Shown here piece after piece: positions 8,792 through 16,583 of a stretch of 64,000 nucleotides of DNA (position 1 is its first letter; every line of letters starts with the position of its first letter). A program made the position numbers and the translations under genes. The DNA is from Flavobacterium sp. N1736 (lineage in GTDB: Bacteria; Bacteroidota; Bacteroidia; Flavobacteriales; Flavobacteriaceae), in assembly GCF_025947065.1 (NCBI RefSeq), contig NZ_CP109994.1, positions 2,418,001 to 2,482,000 on the forward strand, in the 5' to 3' direction. The notes under the pieces are model-generated. The model was given only the letters and a program-made list of their open reading frames with translations. It was not told where the DNA came from and did not search any database.

Positions 8792-9271
8792 TTACAATTC
8801 TTCTTCTAACCACGCATTCATCATCCAGATTGTTTTTTCCTGTTCAGCAATAAAATCGCTCATCATAGAATTTGTTCCTTCATCATTAATTTCTCCTGCA
8901 TGATTAAGGATTTCTCTTTCAATTTTCAGTAAATCAGATAATGAATGAACAATTAACTGTACTGCTTTTTCATCATTTGAGATATTTTTACCAACAGCTA
9001 GTTTGTTGTTTTTAATATAATCTTCAAAAGTATGCAACGGCGTTCCGCCAATGGTTAAAACTCTTTCGGCAATCATATCAATTTTTAATTGTGAATCTGT
9101 GTATAATTCTTCAAATTTTACATGCAGATCAAAGAAACGTTTTCCTCTGATATTCCAGTGAATTCCTCTTAAATTTTGATAGTATACCTGAAAGTTTGAT
9201 AATAATATGTTTAACTCCTTTACTAATAATTCTGACTCTTTTATAGGTAATCCTAAAATATTTGTTTTCAT
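8792..9271 (-). CDS. dps: Dps family DNA-binding ferritin-like protein
   Basis: 159 residues from the ATG at 9271. An upstream in-frame start at 9391 would add 40 residues unlike the family and run into the oxyR start, so I reject it. The ferroxidase ligands fit Dps exactly in spacing: His38 (HWN), His50, Glu54 (HVKFEELY), Asp65 and Glu69 (IDMIAERVL). Dps forms 12-subunit shells that oxidise Fe(II) with peroxide, store iron and protect DNA. It is divergent from oxyR with a 109-bp shared regulatory region; a TAAATTTG promoter motif lies at 9301-9308. Confidence 0.93.
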   Translation of the reverse strand: MKTNILGLPIKESELLVKELNILLSNFQVYYQNLRGIHWNIRGKRFFDLHVKFEELYTDSQLKIDMIAERVLTIGGTPLHTFEDYIKNNKLAVGKNISNDEKAVQLIVHSLSDLLKIEREILNHAGEINDEGTNSMMSDFIAEQEKTIWMMNAWLEEEL

Positions 9272-9300
9272 GTTTTTTTCGTTTTTACAGTAAGATACTA

Positions 9301-9308
9301 CAAATTTA
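9301..9308 (-). promoter_or_regulatory. -7 promoter element TAAATTTG for dps
   Basis: Minus-strand TAAATTTG, 29 bases before the dps ATG, in the dps/oxyR divergent region where an OxyR site would be expected. Confidence 0.55.
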
Positions 9309-9352
9309 AAAGAACTTCTTCGAAAAAAGTATAAAAAAAAATTATATTTTCT

Positions 9353-9360
9353 TATTTTTG
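9353..9360 (+). promoter_or_regulatory. -7 promoter element TATTTTTG for oxyR
   Basis: Matches TAnnTTTG, 20 bases before the oxyR ATG. Confidence 0.55.
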
Positions 9361-9380
9361 CATCAAAATTTACTATCAAA

Positions 9381-10325
9381 ATGACGATCACCCAATTACA
9401 ATATGTATTAGCTGTAGCCGAGCATAAAAACTTTACACTTGCTGCCGAAAAATGTTTCGTAACTCAACCAACATTAAGTATGCAGATTCAGAAAATTGAA
9501 GATGAATTGAATATTTTAATTTTCGACAGGACTAAAAAACCAATCCAGCTTACAGATATTGGTCAGAAGATTGTAAATCAGGCTAAGAATATTGTAAATG
9601 AAGCTGACAGAATTAAAGATATTGTAGAACAGCAAAAAGGTTTTATTGGCGGAGAATTTCGTTTAGGAATTATTCCGACTATTATGCCAACTTTATTACC
9701 AATGTTTTTAAATAATTTCATTAAAAAATATCCAAAAGTTAAGTTATTAATTGAGGAATTAAATACAGATGAAATTATTATAAAGTTAAAAAACGGTCAT
9801 CTTGATGCTGCCATTGCCGCTACTCCGCTTGAAGATGAAAAAATAAAAGAGATTGTTTTGTATTTTGAACCGTTTGTAGCTTATATACCGGAACAACACG
9901 CTAATTTTCAAAAAGAAGAAATTGAAGTTGCTGATTTGAATATTAATGAGATTTTGCTATTGCAAGACGGACATTGTTTTAGAGACGGAATTTTAAATTT
10001 ATGTAAAAACGGCACTGATATCGACCAAAATAATTTTCAGATTCAAAGCGGAAGTTTTGAAACTTTAATAAAATTAGCCGATGAAGGTTTGGGTACAACG
10101 TTACTTCCGTACTTGCACACACTTGATTTAAAAGAATCCGATAAACTGAAACTACGTAATTTTAAGGAACCAAAGCCGGCTCGTGAGGTAAGTTTAATTT
10201 ACCCAAAGAGCGAATTAAAAATGCAAATCATCGACGCATTGCGATCTACAATTGCCGGAGTTGTAAAAGGAGCAATTGTTTTTCAAAATGTTCAAATCAT
10301 TAGTCCACTGCATCAAAAGAAATAG
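9381..10325 (+). CDS. oxyR: Hydrogen peroxide-sensing LysR-type regulator OxyR
   Basis: 314 residues. The N-terminal LysR helix-turn-helix (MTITQLQYVLAVAEHKNFTL onward to about residue 60) precedes the periplasmic-binding-like sensor domain. The redox pair is intact and falls at Cys199 and Cys208 (DGHCFRDGILNLC), the same spacing as in E. coli OxyR, where these cysteines form the peroxide-induced disulfide. Divergent from dps, a classic OxyR target; katG in this window is another plausible one. A bidirectional terminator follows. Confidence 0.93.
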   Translation: MTITQLQYVLAVAEHKNFTLAAEKCFVTQPTLSMQIQKIEDELNILIFDRTKKPIQLTDIGQKIVNQAKNIVNEADRIKDIVEQQKGFIGGEFRLGIIPTIMPTLLPMFLNNFIKKYPKVKLLIEELNTDEIIIKLKNGHLDAAIAATPLEDEKIKEIVLYFEPFVAYIPEQHANFQKEEIEVADLNINEILLLQDGHCFRDGILNLCKNGTDIDQNNFQIQSGSFETLIKLADEGLGTTLLPYLHTLDLKESDKLKLRNFKEPKPAREVSLIYPKSELKMQIIDALRSTIAGVVKGAIVFQNVQIISPLHQKK

Positions 10326-10330
10326 AAATA

Positions 10331-10360
10331 AAAAAGGAGCCAAATTGGCTCCTTTTTTTA
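10331..10360. terminator. Bidirectional terminator, oxyR / small gene
   Basis: The stem AAAAAGGAGCC pairs with GGCTCCTTTTT around a 5-nt loop, between convergent genes. Confidence 0.88.
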
Positions 10361-10555
10361 TACTTTGATTAGTAGTAAACTTGGTTTTAATTCTGGTTTT
10401 TCAATAATGAAATTTAATAACCATTCTTGCAATTGTTCCATTTCGTATGGTAACAGTGTTTTGATAGCTTTTTCTAACTCTTTGCAGAAAAGTACCGGAT
10501 CGAAACTAACTCTCTCAAGTATTGATTTCGTGTAATCAAACATCATTTTTGACAT
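10358..10555 (-). CDS. Small conserved-looking protein, function unknown
   Basis: 65 residues, no signal peptide, predicted helical (FDPVLFCKELEKAIKTLLPY, EMEQLQEWLLNFI). It has a good ATG and a terminator directly at its stop, which supports a real gene. I do not recognise a named domain. It lies alone between oxyR (convergent) and mnmD (upstream, same strand, 166 bp away). Confidence 0.6.
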   Translation of the reverse strand: MSKMMFDYTKSILERVSFDPVLFCKELEKAIKTLLPYEMEQLQEWLLNFIIEKPELKPSLLLIKV

Positions 10556-10721
10556 AATAAAATAAGATTATGGGGGGTTATCTATATTTCTAAACTCGCA
10601 CCAAATTTAAACAAATATCACATATAAAGACATATTTTAACGATTTTTTTTAAAAATTTTATCAACGAATACGTTTTCTTAGTATATATAAATCAATATA
10701 GAATAATTCTAAATAACTCAT

Positions 10722-11387
10722 TTAAATACCTTTAACAGCTCTAAACATCTCGCGTTTTCCCGGAGGTCCTGCTAATTTTTCGACGGTAAATCCAACCGAA
10801 ATCATACTTCTTTTAACAACTCCGCGAGCTGCATAAGTTACCAAAACACCATTTGGTTTTAAACTATTGTACATTTTCTGAAAAATTTCGGTACTCCAAA
10901 GCTCCGGTTGCACACGATATCCAAAGGCGTCAAAGTAAATCAAATCAAAAATTTCTAAATCGTCGATTTCATCAAAAAATTGTTTCCTTTTAGTTAAGTT
11001 GAAATCAGCGCTAATTTCGGTTTTACTGTTCCATTCGCATTTATGCATTTCCTGAAAAATGTTATCGAATTTCAATGCATCAAGTTCTGCAACATAGTTC
11101 ATTTCCAAAACTTCTTTTGCATCGACAGGATATGCTTCTACTCCTACATAATCTATATGTTGTTTTTTTTGAGTCGCTTCTAAAAAAGTAATGAAAGCAT
11201 TTAAGCCGGTTCCAAAACCAATTTCAAGAATTGAAATGGGTTTATCCTCAAATAAGGAAAGCCCATTTTTTATAAATACATGTTTTGCTTCCTGAATCGC
11301 TCCGTGTTTTGAATGATAACATTCATCCCATTCTTTTAAATGGATTGTTGTTGAACCATCCAGCGTTTTAATTATTTCTCTTTCCAC
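10722..11387 (-). CDS. mnmD: tRNA 5-methylaminomethyl-2-thiouridine methyltransferase, MnmD-like
   Basis: 221 residues, a stand-alone version of the methyltransferase half of MnmC. The SAM-binding motif ILEIGFGTGLNAF is at 53-65, and FDLIYFDAFGYRVQPELW carries the acidic catalytic-region motif. The C-terminal GVLVTYAARGVVKRSM and GPPGKREMFRA match the family's end. The enzyme should do the last methylation of the wobble uridine in mnm5s2U34 tRNAs. There is no FAD-oxidase half, as is common in Bacteroidota. Confidence 0.85.
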   Translation of the reverse strand: MEREIIKTLDGSTTIHLKEWDECYHSKHGAIQEAKHVFIKNGLSLFEDKPISILEIGFGTGLNAFITFLEATQKKQHIDYVGVEAYPVDAKEVLEMNYVAELDALKFDNIFQEMHKCEWNSKTEISADFNLTKRKQFFDEIDDLEIFDLIYFDAFGYRVQPELWSTEIFQKMYNSLKPNGVLVTYAARGVVKRSMISVGFTVEKLAGPPGKREMFRAVKGI

Positions 11388-11602
11388 TTTTTTGATATTA
11401 ACGGCAGGGTTTTATTTGGTTAAAGCCCGCATTGCTAGTCAAAATTACTTAAAACAAATGCGTAAAGCCTCAAAAATCGATTGTTTTTTCATAAAATCTT
11501 TATAAAACCAAGTGTTTTTTTTCTGTTTATTATAAGATAAATAAATCTCAATTAAATGCGGGAATTAATGCAGTTTTAGTAAGTAAATTATATATTTTTA
11601 CT

Positions 11603-11610
11603 TAATTTTG
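11603..11610 (+). promoter_or_regulatory. -7 promoter element TAATTTTG upstream of ilvE
   Basis: Matches TAnnTTTG and implies a 5' leader of about 78 nt before the ilvE ATG. The remainder of the 11388-11694 gap shows no hairpin or leader ORF that I can support. Confidence 0.5.
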
Positions 11611-11694
11611 CATTTCATAAAACCTATTTTACACCAAATCATCACTTTAGATTTATCATATTGAGATGAAAATTACATAAAAACTTACATTACT

Positions 11695-12765
11695 ATGAGT
11701 ACAACTCAAACAAACAAAATTGAAATCAGAAAAGCTGCTTCGTCAAAAATAAGCGCAGTAGACTTTGAAAATTTAAGCTTTGGTGCTGTTTTTACAGACC
11801 ATTTATTCGAATGTGATTTTAAAAATGGGGAATGGCAAAATCCTGTCATTAAGCCTTATGCTCCTATTTTAATGGATCCTTCTTCAAAAGTCTTCCATTA
11901 CGGACAAGCGATTTTTGAAGGTATGAAAGCTTATAAAGATGAGAACAATGATGTTTGGTTGTTTAGACCTGATGAAAACTACAAACGTTTCAACAATTCT
12001 GCAGTTCGTATGGCAATGCCGGAAGTTCCGGAAGCTATTTTTATGGATGGTTTAAATGAATTATTGAAAATTGATCAGGAATGGATTCAAAGAGGTAACG
12101 GAAGCAGTATGTATATTCGTCCTTTTATGATTGCGACCGGTCCCGGTGTTATTGCAAATCCATCTGATGAATATAAATTCATGATTTTACTTTCTCCTGC
12201 AAAATCATATTATGGTGGCGAAGTAAAAGTAATTATTGCTGAACATTACAGTAGGGCTGCAAATGGTGGAATTGGTGCTGCAAAAGCTGCCGGAAACTAC
12301 GCTGCACAATTTTACCCAACAAATTTAGCAAACAAAGAAGGTTTTCAGCAAGTTATCTGGACAGATGATGCAACGCATACTAAACTGGAAGAAGCGGGTA
12401 CAATGAACGTTTTCTTTAGAATTAATGATACGTTATTGACTGCGCCAACAAGCGAAAGAATTTTAGATGGTATTACCAGAAAAAGTTTGATTGCAATGGC
12501 AGAAAAAGAAGGCTTAAACGTTGAAGTTCGTTCGGTAATTGTTTCAGAATTAGTAGAAGCGGCTAAAAACGGATCTTTAAAAGAAATTTTTGGTGCAGGA
12601 ACTGCTGCTGTAATTAGCGTTATTAAAGGATTCTCTTATCAGGATGTTTATTATGAAATGACTCCAATTGAAAATTCTTATGCTTCTTTATTAAAAGAAA
12701 AACTAACAAGTCTTCAAAACAAACTTTCTGAAGATACTTTTGGATGGACTGTAAAAGTGCAATAA
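11695..12765 (+). CDS. ilvE: Branched-chain amino acid aminotransferase
   Basis: 356 residues, PLP fold type IV, class II (large) BCAT. The PLP-binding lysine is Lys197 in GAAKAAGNYA; Glu233 in LEEAGTMNVF is the conserved cofactor contact. SMYIRPFMIATG and the ERILDGITRKSL segment also match. It transfers the amino group between Leu/Ile/Val and 2-oxoglutarate, the last biosynthetic and first degradative step. Single gene with its own promoter motif and strong terminator. Confidence 0.94.
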   Translation: MSTTQTNKIEIRKAASSKISAVDFENLSFGAVFTDHLFECDFKNGEWQNPVIKPYAPILMDPSSKVFHYGQAIFEGMKAYKDENNDVWLFRPDENYKRFNNSAVRMAMPEVPEAIFMDGLNELLKIDQEWIQRGNGSSMYIRPFMIATGPGVIANPSDEYKFMILLSPAKSYYGGEVKVIIAEHYSRAANGGIGAAKAAGNYAAQFYPTNLANKEGFQQVIWTDDATHTKLEEAGTMNVFFRINDTLLTAPTSERILDGITRKSLIAMAEKEGLNVEVRSVIVSELVEAAKNGSLKEIFGAGTAAVISVIKGFSYQDVYYEMTPIENSYASLLKEKLTSLQNKLSEDTFGWTVKVQ

Positions 12766-12793
12766 CTAAAAGATACTATACATTATATATAAC

Positions 12794-12830
12794 AAACCCG
12801 ACAGGTTTTAAAAACCTGTCGGGTTTTCTA
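12794..12830 (+). terminator. Strong terminator after ilvE
   Basis: Nearly perfect palindrome with stem AAACCCGACAGGTTTT and its complement (12794-12827), ending in T. Confidence 0.88.
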
Positions 12831-12858
12831 TTTTTATTCTATTGCAGTGCAAAATATT

Positions 12859-13000
12859 TAAACACATAGAAACATAGATTTAAATGTGTTTAAAAAGAAT
12901 ATAAAAAGAAACATGTTTCTCACACATAGCTATGTTTATTTAAATAAGTAAAACGCCTTTTTTCTTTGCGTACTTACAAGCTATGTTTCTATGTGTTAAA
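12859..13000. repeat. Palindromic intergenic repeat, family A, copy 1
   Basis: The outer arms AACACATAGAAACATAG and CTATGTTTCTATGTGTT bracket a core GTTTCTCACACATAGCTATG. The same arms and core (core inverted) recur at 61484-61583. No coding potential. Confidence 0.8.
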
Positions 13001-13010
13001 ACAATTTATT

Positions 13011-13391
13011 TTATAATAGTTTCGAAAAATCAGGTTTAAAATAATTCGGACCTTTCATTACTTTTCCGTCTTCTCTGTAAATTGGCTGCCCGTCTTCGCC
13101 TAATTTACTCATATTACTACGCTGGATTTCATCAAAAATAGCTTCGATTTTATCCTGCAAACCGTGTTCAATAATAGTTCCGCATAAAATATACATCATA
13201 TCACCAAGAGCATCTGCAATTTCAATTAAATCATTTTTTTGCACTGCATCAAGATATTCTTCGTTTTCCTCCTTCATTAAATTATAACGAAGATACTTTT
13301 TGGTTTCGCCCAAATCTGCAATTGGCGTTTCGCTATGTCCTATTTTAAAAGCAGTATGAAATTCTTTTACTGCATCTATTTGTTTCTTCAT
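13011..13391 (-). CDS. MazG-like/PRA-PH-like NTP pyrophosphohydrolase
   Basis: 126 residues, all-alpha NTP pyrophosphohydrolase fold. Metal-binding acids are visible in MKEENEEYLDA (Glu41-Glu45) and EIADALGDMMYILCG (Glu57, Asp60, Asp64), the EExxE plus ExxD pattern of the superfamily. Likely a housekeeping nucleotide pyrophosphatase. It is not in a his operon, so the phosphoribosyl-ATP role is unlikely. Alone on its strand, convergent with ilvE. Confidence 0.78.
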   Translation of the reverse strand: MKKQIDAVKEFHTAFKIGHSETPIADLGETKKYLRYNLMKEENEEYLDAVQKNDLIEIADALGDMMYILCGTIIEHGLQDKIEAIFDEIQRSNMSKLGEDGQPIYREDGKVMKGPNYFKPDFSKLL

Positions 13392-13446
13392 GATTTTATT
13401 TAGTTAAATGGAGTACCAAATTAGCAACTATTCATATACAATTCTC

Positions 13447-13454
13447 TAAATTTG
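13447..13454 (+). promoter_or_regulatory. -7 promoter element TAAATTTG
   Basis: Exact TAnnTTTG match 18 bases before the ATG at 13473. Its last three bases (TTG) are in frame with the downstream gene and can be mistaken for a start codon. Confidence 0.6.
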
Positions 13455-13472
13455 TCAAAAATAATTTCAATT

Positions 13473-13661
13473 ATGTTTAGTCAGGGACAATTAATATTCG
13501 CAGTCTGTTTTTTTATCGCATTTGTAATCGTTATGATTTTTGCTTACCGAAAAGATCTTGCGCTCCATAAAATCTTTTATAAAGGAAATTACAAAGTATT
13601 AATTGGTTTCTTACTTTTTATTGCCATTTTATTTTGCATCAAGATCTTTTTTAAAAGGTAA
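13473..13661 (+). CDS. Small two-helix membrane protein
   Basis: 62 residues from the ATG at 13473; the TTG at 13452 is part of a promoter motif. Two hydrophobic segments (LIFAVCFFIAFVIVMIFAY and VLIGFLLFIAILFCIKIFF) flank a basic loop, so it should span the inner membrane twice. I recognise no family function. Single gene; the 13662-13850 gap after it shows no clear hairpin. Confidence 0.65.
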   Translation: MFSQGQLIFAVCFFIAFVIVMIFAYRKDLALHKIFYKGNYKVLIGFLLFIAILFCIKIFFKR

Positions 13662-13850
13662 TTCCGGAATTTATTTCTATATTTAAAAATGTAAAAACAG
13701 AAACTGATTTTTATACTTAAATTTCATTATTATCGTTCTGTTTAAATGTTTTTTCTGATCATAATATAACTCAACGAATCGTTTTATTTTTATGCAATTC
13801 GCAAGACTAGCAATAAAATTTATAACTTTACGAACCAAATAACCTGCACA

Positions 13851-14987
13851 ATGAAGATTTTAAAATATCTGTTTCTATTATCGTTACTAACCTTAGTTGC
13901 CCTAACTGTATTTGTTGCTACCCAAAAAGGAATTTTTTCTGTCGAAAGAAGCAAAGTGATCAATTCACCCAAAGCTACAGTTTATAACTATGTAAATGAT
14001 CTTAGAAATTACGAAGATTTTGAATCGTGGTCTCTTGAAGATCCTACAATAAGAATGTCTTTTCCAGACAAAACTACCGGAAACGGAGCTTCATATTCAT
14101 GGGAAGGTGCTGAAGGTAAAGGAAATGCCGTTACAATTAAAACAAAAGACGGCGAAAGTATTGAGCAAAAAATGAAATTTGACGGTACCGAAGCTGACGT
14201 AAACTGGACGTTTAAAGACACTTTGGCAGGCAAAACTGTTGTAACCTGGAAAGCTAAAGGAACAATGAGTTTTTTATTTAAAGTCTACACGGCTTTAAAC
14301 GGAGGTTCTGATAATGTTATTGGAACGATTTATGAAAAAAGTCTTGCCAACATTGATAAAAATCTGGATTTTGAAACTAAAACTTTTACTGTAAAAGTAA
14401 ATGGTGTGGTTAAAAAAACAGAAACTCCTTATATCAAACAAACTTTTACAAGTGAAATTTCTAAGGTAAATAAAAATGCCCGCGTTGTAATCCCGAAACT
14501 TATCCATTTTAGCCAAACAAACGGATTACATACAAACGGAAAGCCTTTTATTATATATCATACTTATGATACTGCTACAGGATTGGCAAAAATCTCTATT
14601 TGTTTGCCTATAAATAAAGAGATCTCTATAAGTGCCGGAAGTGATATTTTGTCTGGAAAATTAAATAGTTTTGAAGCTGTAAAAACCACTTTAACTGGTG
14701 ATTATTCACATACAAATGAAGCAATTGCCAAAACAAGAGCTTTTATAAATAACGAAAAAATTGTTCCAGAATTAGGCTGGTCGCATCTTGAAATCTTAAC
14801 GATCAGTAAATTAGATGTAAAAAGTCCGTCAAAATTAATGACTGAAATTTATTTTCCAACAAAACCTAAAGTAATTCCGGTTACTGTTGAAAAAGTTCCG
14901 GTTTACAAACCACAAACTCAAACACCTGCACAACCGGCAACAACTACACCTACACCGGCAAAAGAAGAGGAACAATCAGAATTCTAA
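13851..14987 (+). CDS. SRPBCC (polyketide cyclase-like) and GyrI-like two-domain membrane-anchored protein
   Basis: 378 residues. One N-terminal hydrophobic anchor (YLFLLSLLTLVALTVFVAT) is followed by an SRPBCC ligand-binding domain (about 30-175; SPKATVYNYVNDLRNYEDFESW is typical) and a GyrI-like/effector-binding beta domain (about 190-345). The tail is Pro/Thr-rich (about 346-378). Both folds bind small hydrophobic ligands; no ligand can be named. It lies 64 bp upstream of the ECF sigma gene on the same strand, without an obvious terminator between. Confidence 0.72.
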   Translation: MKILKYLFLLSLLTLVALTVFVATQKGIFSVERSKVINSPKATVYNYVNDLRNYEDFESWSLEDPTIRMSFPDKTTGNGASYSWEGAEGKGNAVTIKTKDGESIEQKMKFDGTEADVNWTFKDTLAGKTVVTWKAKGTMSFLFKVYTALNGGSDNVIGTIYEKSLANIDKNLDFETKTFTVKVNGVVKKTETPYIKQTFTSEISKVNKNARVVIPKLIHFSQTNGLHTNGKPFIIYHTYDTATGLAKISICLPINKEISISAGSDILSGKLNSFEAVKTTLTGDYSHTNEAIAKTRAFINNEKIVPELGWSHLEILTISKLDVKSPSKLMTEIYFPTKPKVIPVTVEKVPVYKPQTQTPAQPATTTPTPAKEEEQSEF

Positions 14988-15051
14988 AAAAATACGAGGT
15001 TGCATTAAACCTTTTGTTTTAAATTCATTCTAACAAGATAAATGATAACGC

Positions 15052-15594
15052 TTGACAAACGAGAAGGAATTTATAGTACAATTATTAGATCCTAAAACGC
15101 AGAATACTGCGTTTCAAAAACTCCTGTCTGATTATCAAAAACCGCTATATTCTCATATTCGAAACATTGTTCTGAATCATGATGATGCCGATGATGTTTT
15201 GCAAAATACTTTTGTAAAGGTATTTCAGCATTTAAAAAATTTTAAGGGAGAAAGTAAACTTTTTTCCTGGATGTATCGCATTGCTACCAATGAGGCATTG
15301 ACTTTTTTGAATCAAAAAGCAAGATTAAGCGGCATTACATCAGAAGCTTTACAGAACAAAACAATCGACAATTTAAAAGCCGATACTTATTTTGACGGAG
15401 ATGAGATTCAGATTAAACTTCAAAAGGCTATTGTAACATTGCCGGAGAAGCAGCAATTGGTTTTTAAGATGAAATATTTTCAGGAATTAAAATATGAAGA
15501 AATCGCAGAAATCCTGGGAACTTCAGTTGGAGCCCTGAAAGCCTCTTATCATCATGCGGTAAAAAAAATTGAATTATATGTTACATCAAATTAA
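15052..15594 (+). CDS. ECF-type RNA polymerase sigma factor
   Basis: 180 residues. Region 2 is at about 25-90 (DADDVLQNTFVKVFQHLKNF, then KLFSWMYRIATNEALTFL) and region 4 at about 125-175 (LPEKQQLVFKMKYF, YEEIAEILGTSVGALKASYH). The start must be TTG: stops TGA and TAA lie just upstream in frame, and there is no in-frame ATG before the conserved region. It heads a three-gene run with a membrane protein and an exported heptad-rich protein, a common Flavobacterium ECF arrangement. Confidence 0.9.
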   Translation: MTNEKEFIVQLLDPKTQNTAFQKLLSDYQKPLYSHIRNIVLNHDDADDVLQNTFVKVFQHLKNFKGESKLFSWMYRIATNEALTFLNQKARLSGITSEALQNKTIDNLKADTYFDGDEIQIKLQKAIVTLPEKQQLVFKMKYFQELKYEEIAEILGTSVGALKASYHHAVKKIELYVTSN

Positions 15595-15627
15595 ACCTTT
15601 TGTTATAAAATATATCTTATAAACATT

Positions 15628-16041
15628 ATGAAAGCATTTAAATTAGAAGACGAGCCGAAAATAGCACCGGGATTTAAAACTCCGGAGCATTATTTTGATG
15701 ACCTTTCGATAAGAGTTTTACAGCAAATTAATCAAACAGAAGTAAAAGTAATTCCGCTTTACAAACGTAAAAAAGTTTTAGGAATGCTTGCCGCAGCAGT
15801 TGTGTTTGTTGGATTAATGATTCCGATAGTAAACAATTATAATAATACATCAAAGGAACTTGACGAAGCTACTTTAGAAACTTATTTGTCGTATCAGTCA
15901 AATTTAAATCAATACGATTTAATTAAAGAATTGGACACAAAGGATATTGATAAACTTAACAAAAGTGTTGCGCTTGAACAGGAAACACTGGAAGATATTT
16001 TATCATCAAGTCCAAATATTGAAAATTTAATTTCAGAATAA
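15628..16041 (+). CDS. Single-pass membrane protein of the ECF operon, putative anti-sigma factor
   Basis: 137 residues with one transmembrane helix near 50-68 (VLGMLAAAVVFVGLMIPIV). About 48 cytosolic residues precede it, and a periplasmic part rich in Leu/Asp/Glu follows. Size, topology and its place 33 bp after the ECF sigma gene suggest an anti-sigma factor. It has no recognisable zinc-binding anti-sigma motif (no HxxxCxxC), so the role is inferred from position. Confidence 0.6.
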   Translation: MKAFKLEDEPKIAPGFKTPEHYFDDLSIRVLQQINQTEVKVIPLYKRKKVLGMLAAAVVFVGLMIPIVNNYNNTSKELDEATLETYLSYQSNLNQYDLIKELDTKDIDKLNKSVALEQETLEDILSSSPNIENLISE

Positions 16042-16057
16042 AACAAAAACTTAAAAG

Positions 16058-16516
16058 ATGAAAATCAAAAATATACTACCGATTCTGCTATTTTTAGTAA
16101 GTTTTTCTTTTTATGCACAAAGTGATAAATCAGACGAAAAACGCGAAAAAATTAAAGCTTATAAAGTTTCTTTTTTGACAACAGAACTTGAACTTACGTC
16201 TACAGAAGCCGAAAAATTCTGGCCTATATATAACGCCTTTGATGACAAACAATTTGAATTGCGTCATGAAAAAATGAAAACGTATTTAAAAAGATTAGAT
16301 GGCGATAATATCAATTCCTTATCTGAAAAAGATGCCGCAACGCTTTTAGCACAAATAGAATGTACTGATAAAGAATTGTATCTTTTGCGCGAAAAATATA
16401 TGACGAATCTTAAAAAAGTCCTTTCTGCAAAAAAAATACTAAAGCTTAAAAAATCTGAAGACGATTTTAACCGAAAACTGTTAAAGCAATATCGGGATAA
16501 AGCAGCTAAAAATTAA
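16058..16516 (+). CDS. Exported helical protein of the ECF operon (sensor-like)
   Basis: 152 residues with a signal peptide (MKIKNILPILLFLVSFSFYAQ). The mature part is charged and helical, with LELTSTEAEKFWPIYNAFDDK and repeated Lys/Glu stretches, resembling the Spy/CpxP-like periplasmic proteins annotated in flavobacteria as sensors of ECF sigma factors. It begins 16 bp after the putative anti-sigma gene. Sensing or chaperone function is inferred. Confidence 0.65.
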   Translation: MKIKNILPILLFLVSFSFYAQSDKSDEKREKIKAYKVSFLTTELELTSTEAEKFWPIYNAFDDKQFELRHEKMKTYLKRLDGDNINSLSEKDAATLLAQIECTDKELYLLREKYMTNLKKVLSAKKILKLKKSEDDFNRKLLKQYRDKAAKN

Positions 16517-16537
16517 GATTACAAGAAACAACAGCGA

Positions 16538-16583
16538 CAAGAACCCTATATAATAATACTTACTTTATTATTTAGGGTTCTTG
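16538..16583. terminator. Bidirectional terminator between the ECF operon and the BNR-repeat protein
   Basis: The stem CAAGAACCCT pairs with AGGGTTCTTG, extended by AATAATA/TATTATT pairing. It abuts the stop of the convergent gene at 16584. Confidence 0.75.

Noticed and set aside
9272..9391. N-terminal extension of dps
   Set aside because: The extra 40 residues do not fit the family and would overlap the oxyR start and the promoter region.
15042..15060. ATG at 15042 as start of the ECF sigma factor
   Set aside because: It is in a different frame from the sigma factor; only the TTG at 15052 is in frame after the upstream stops.
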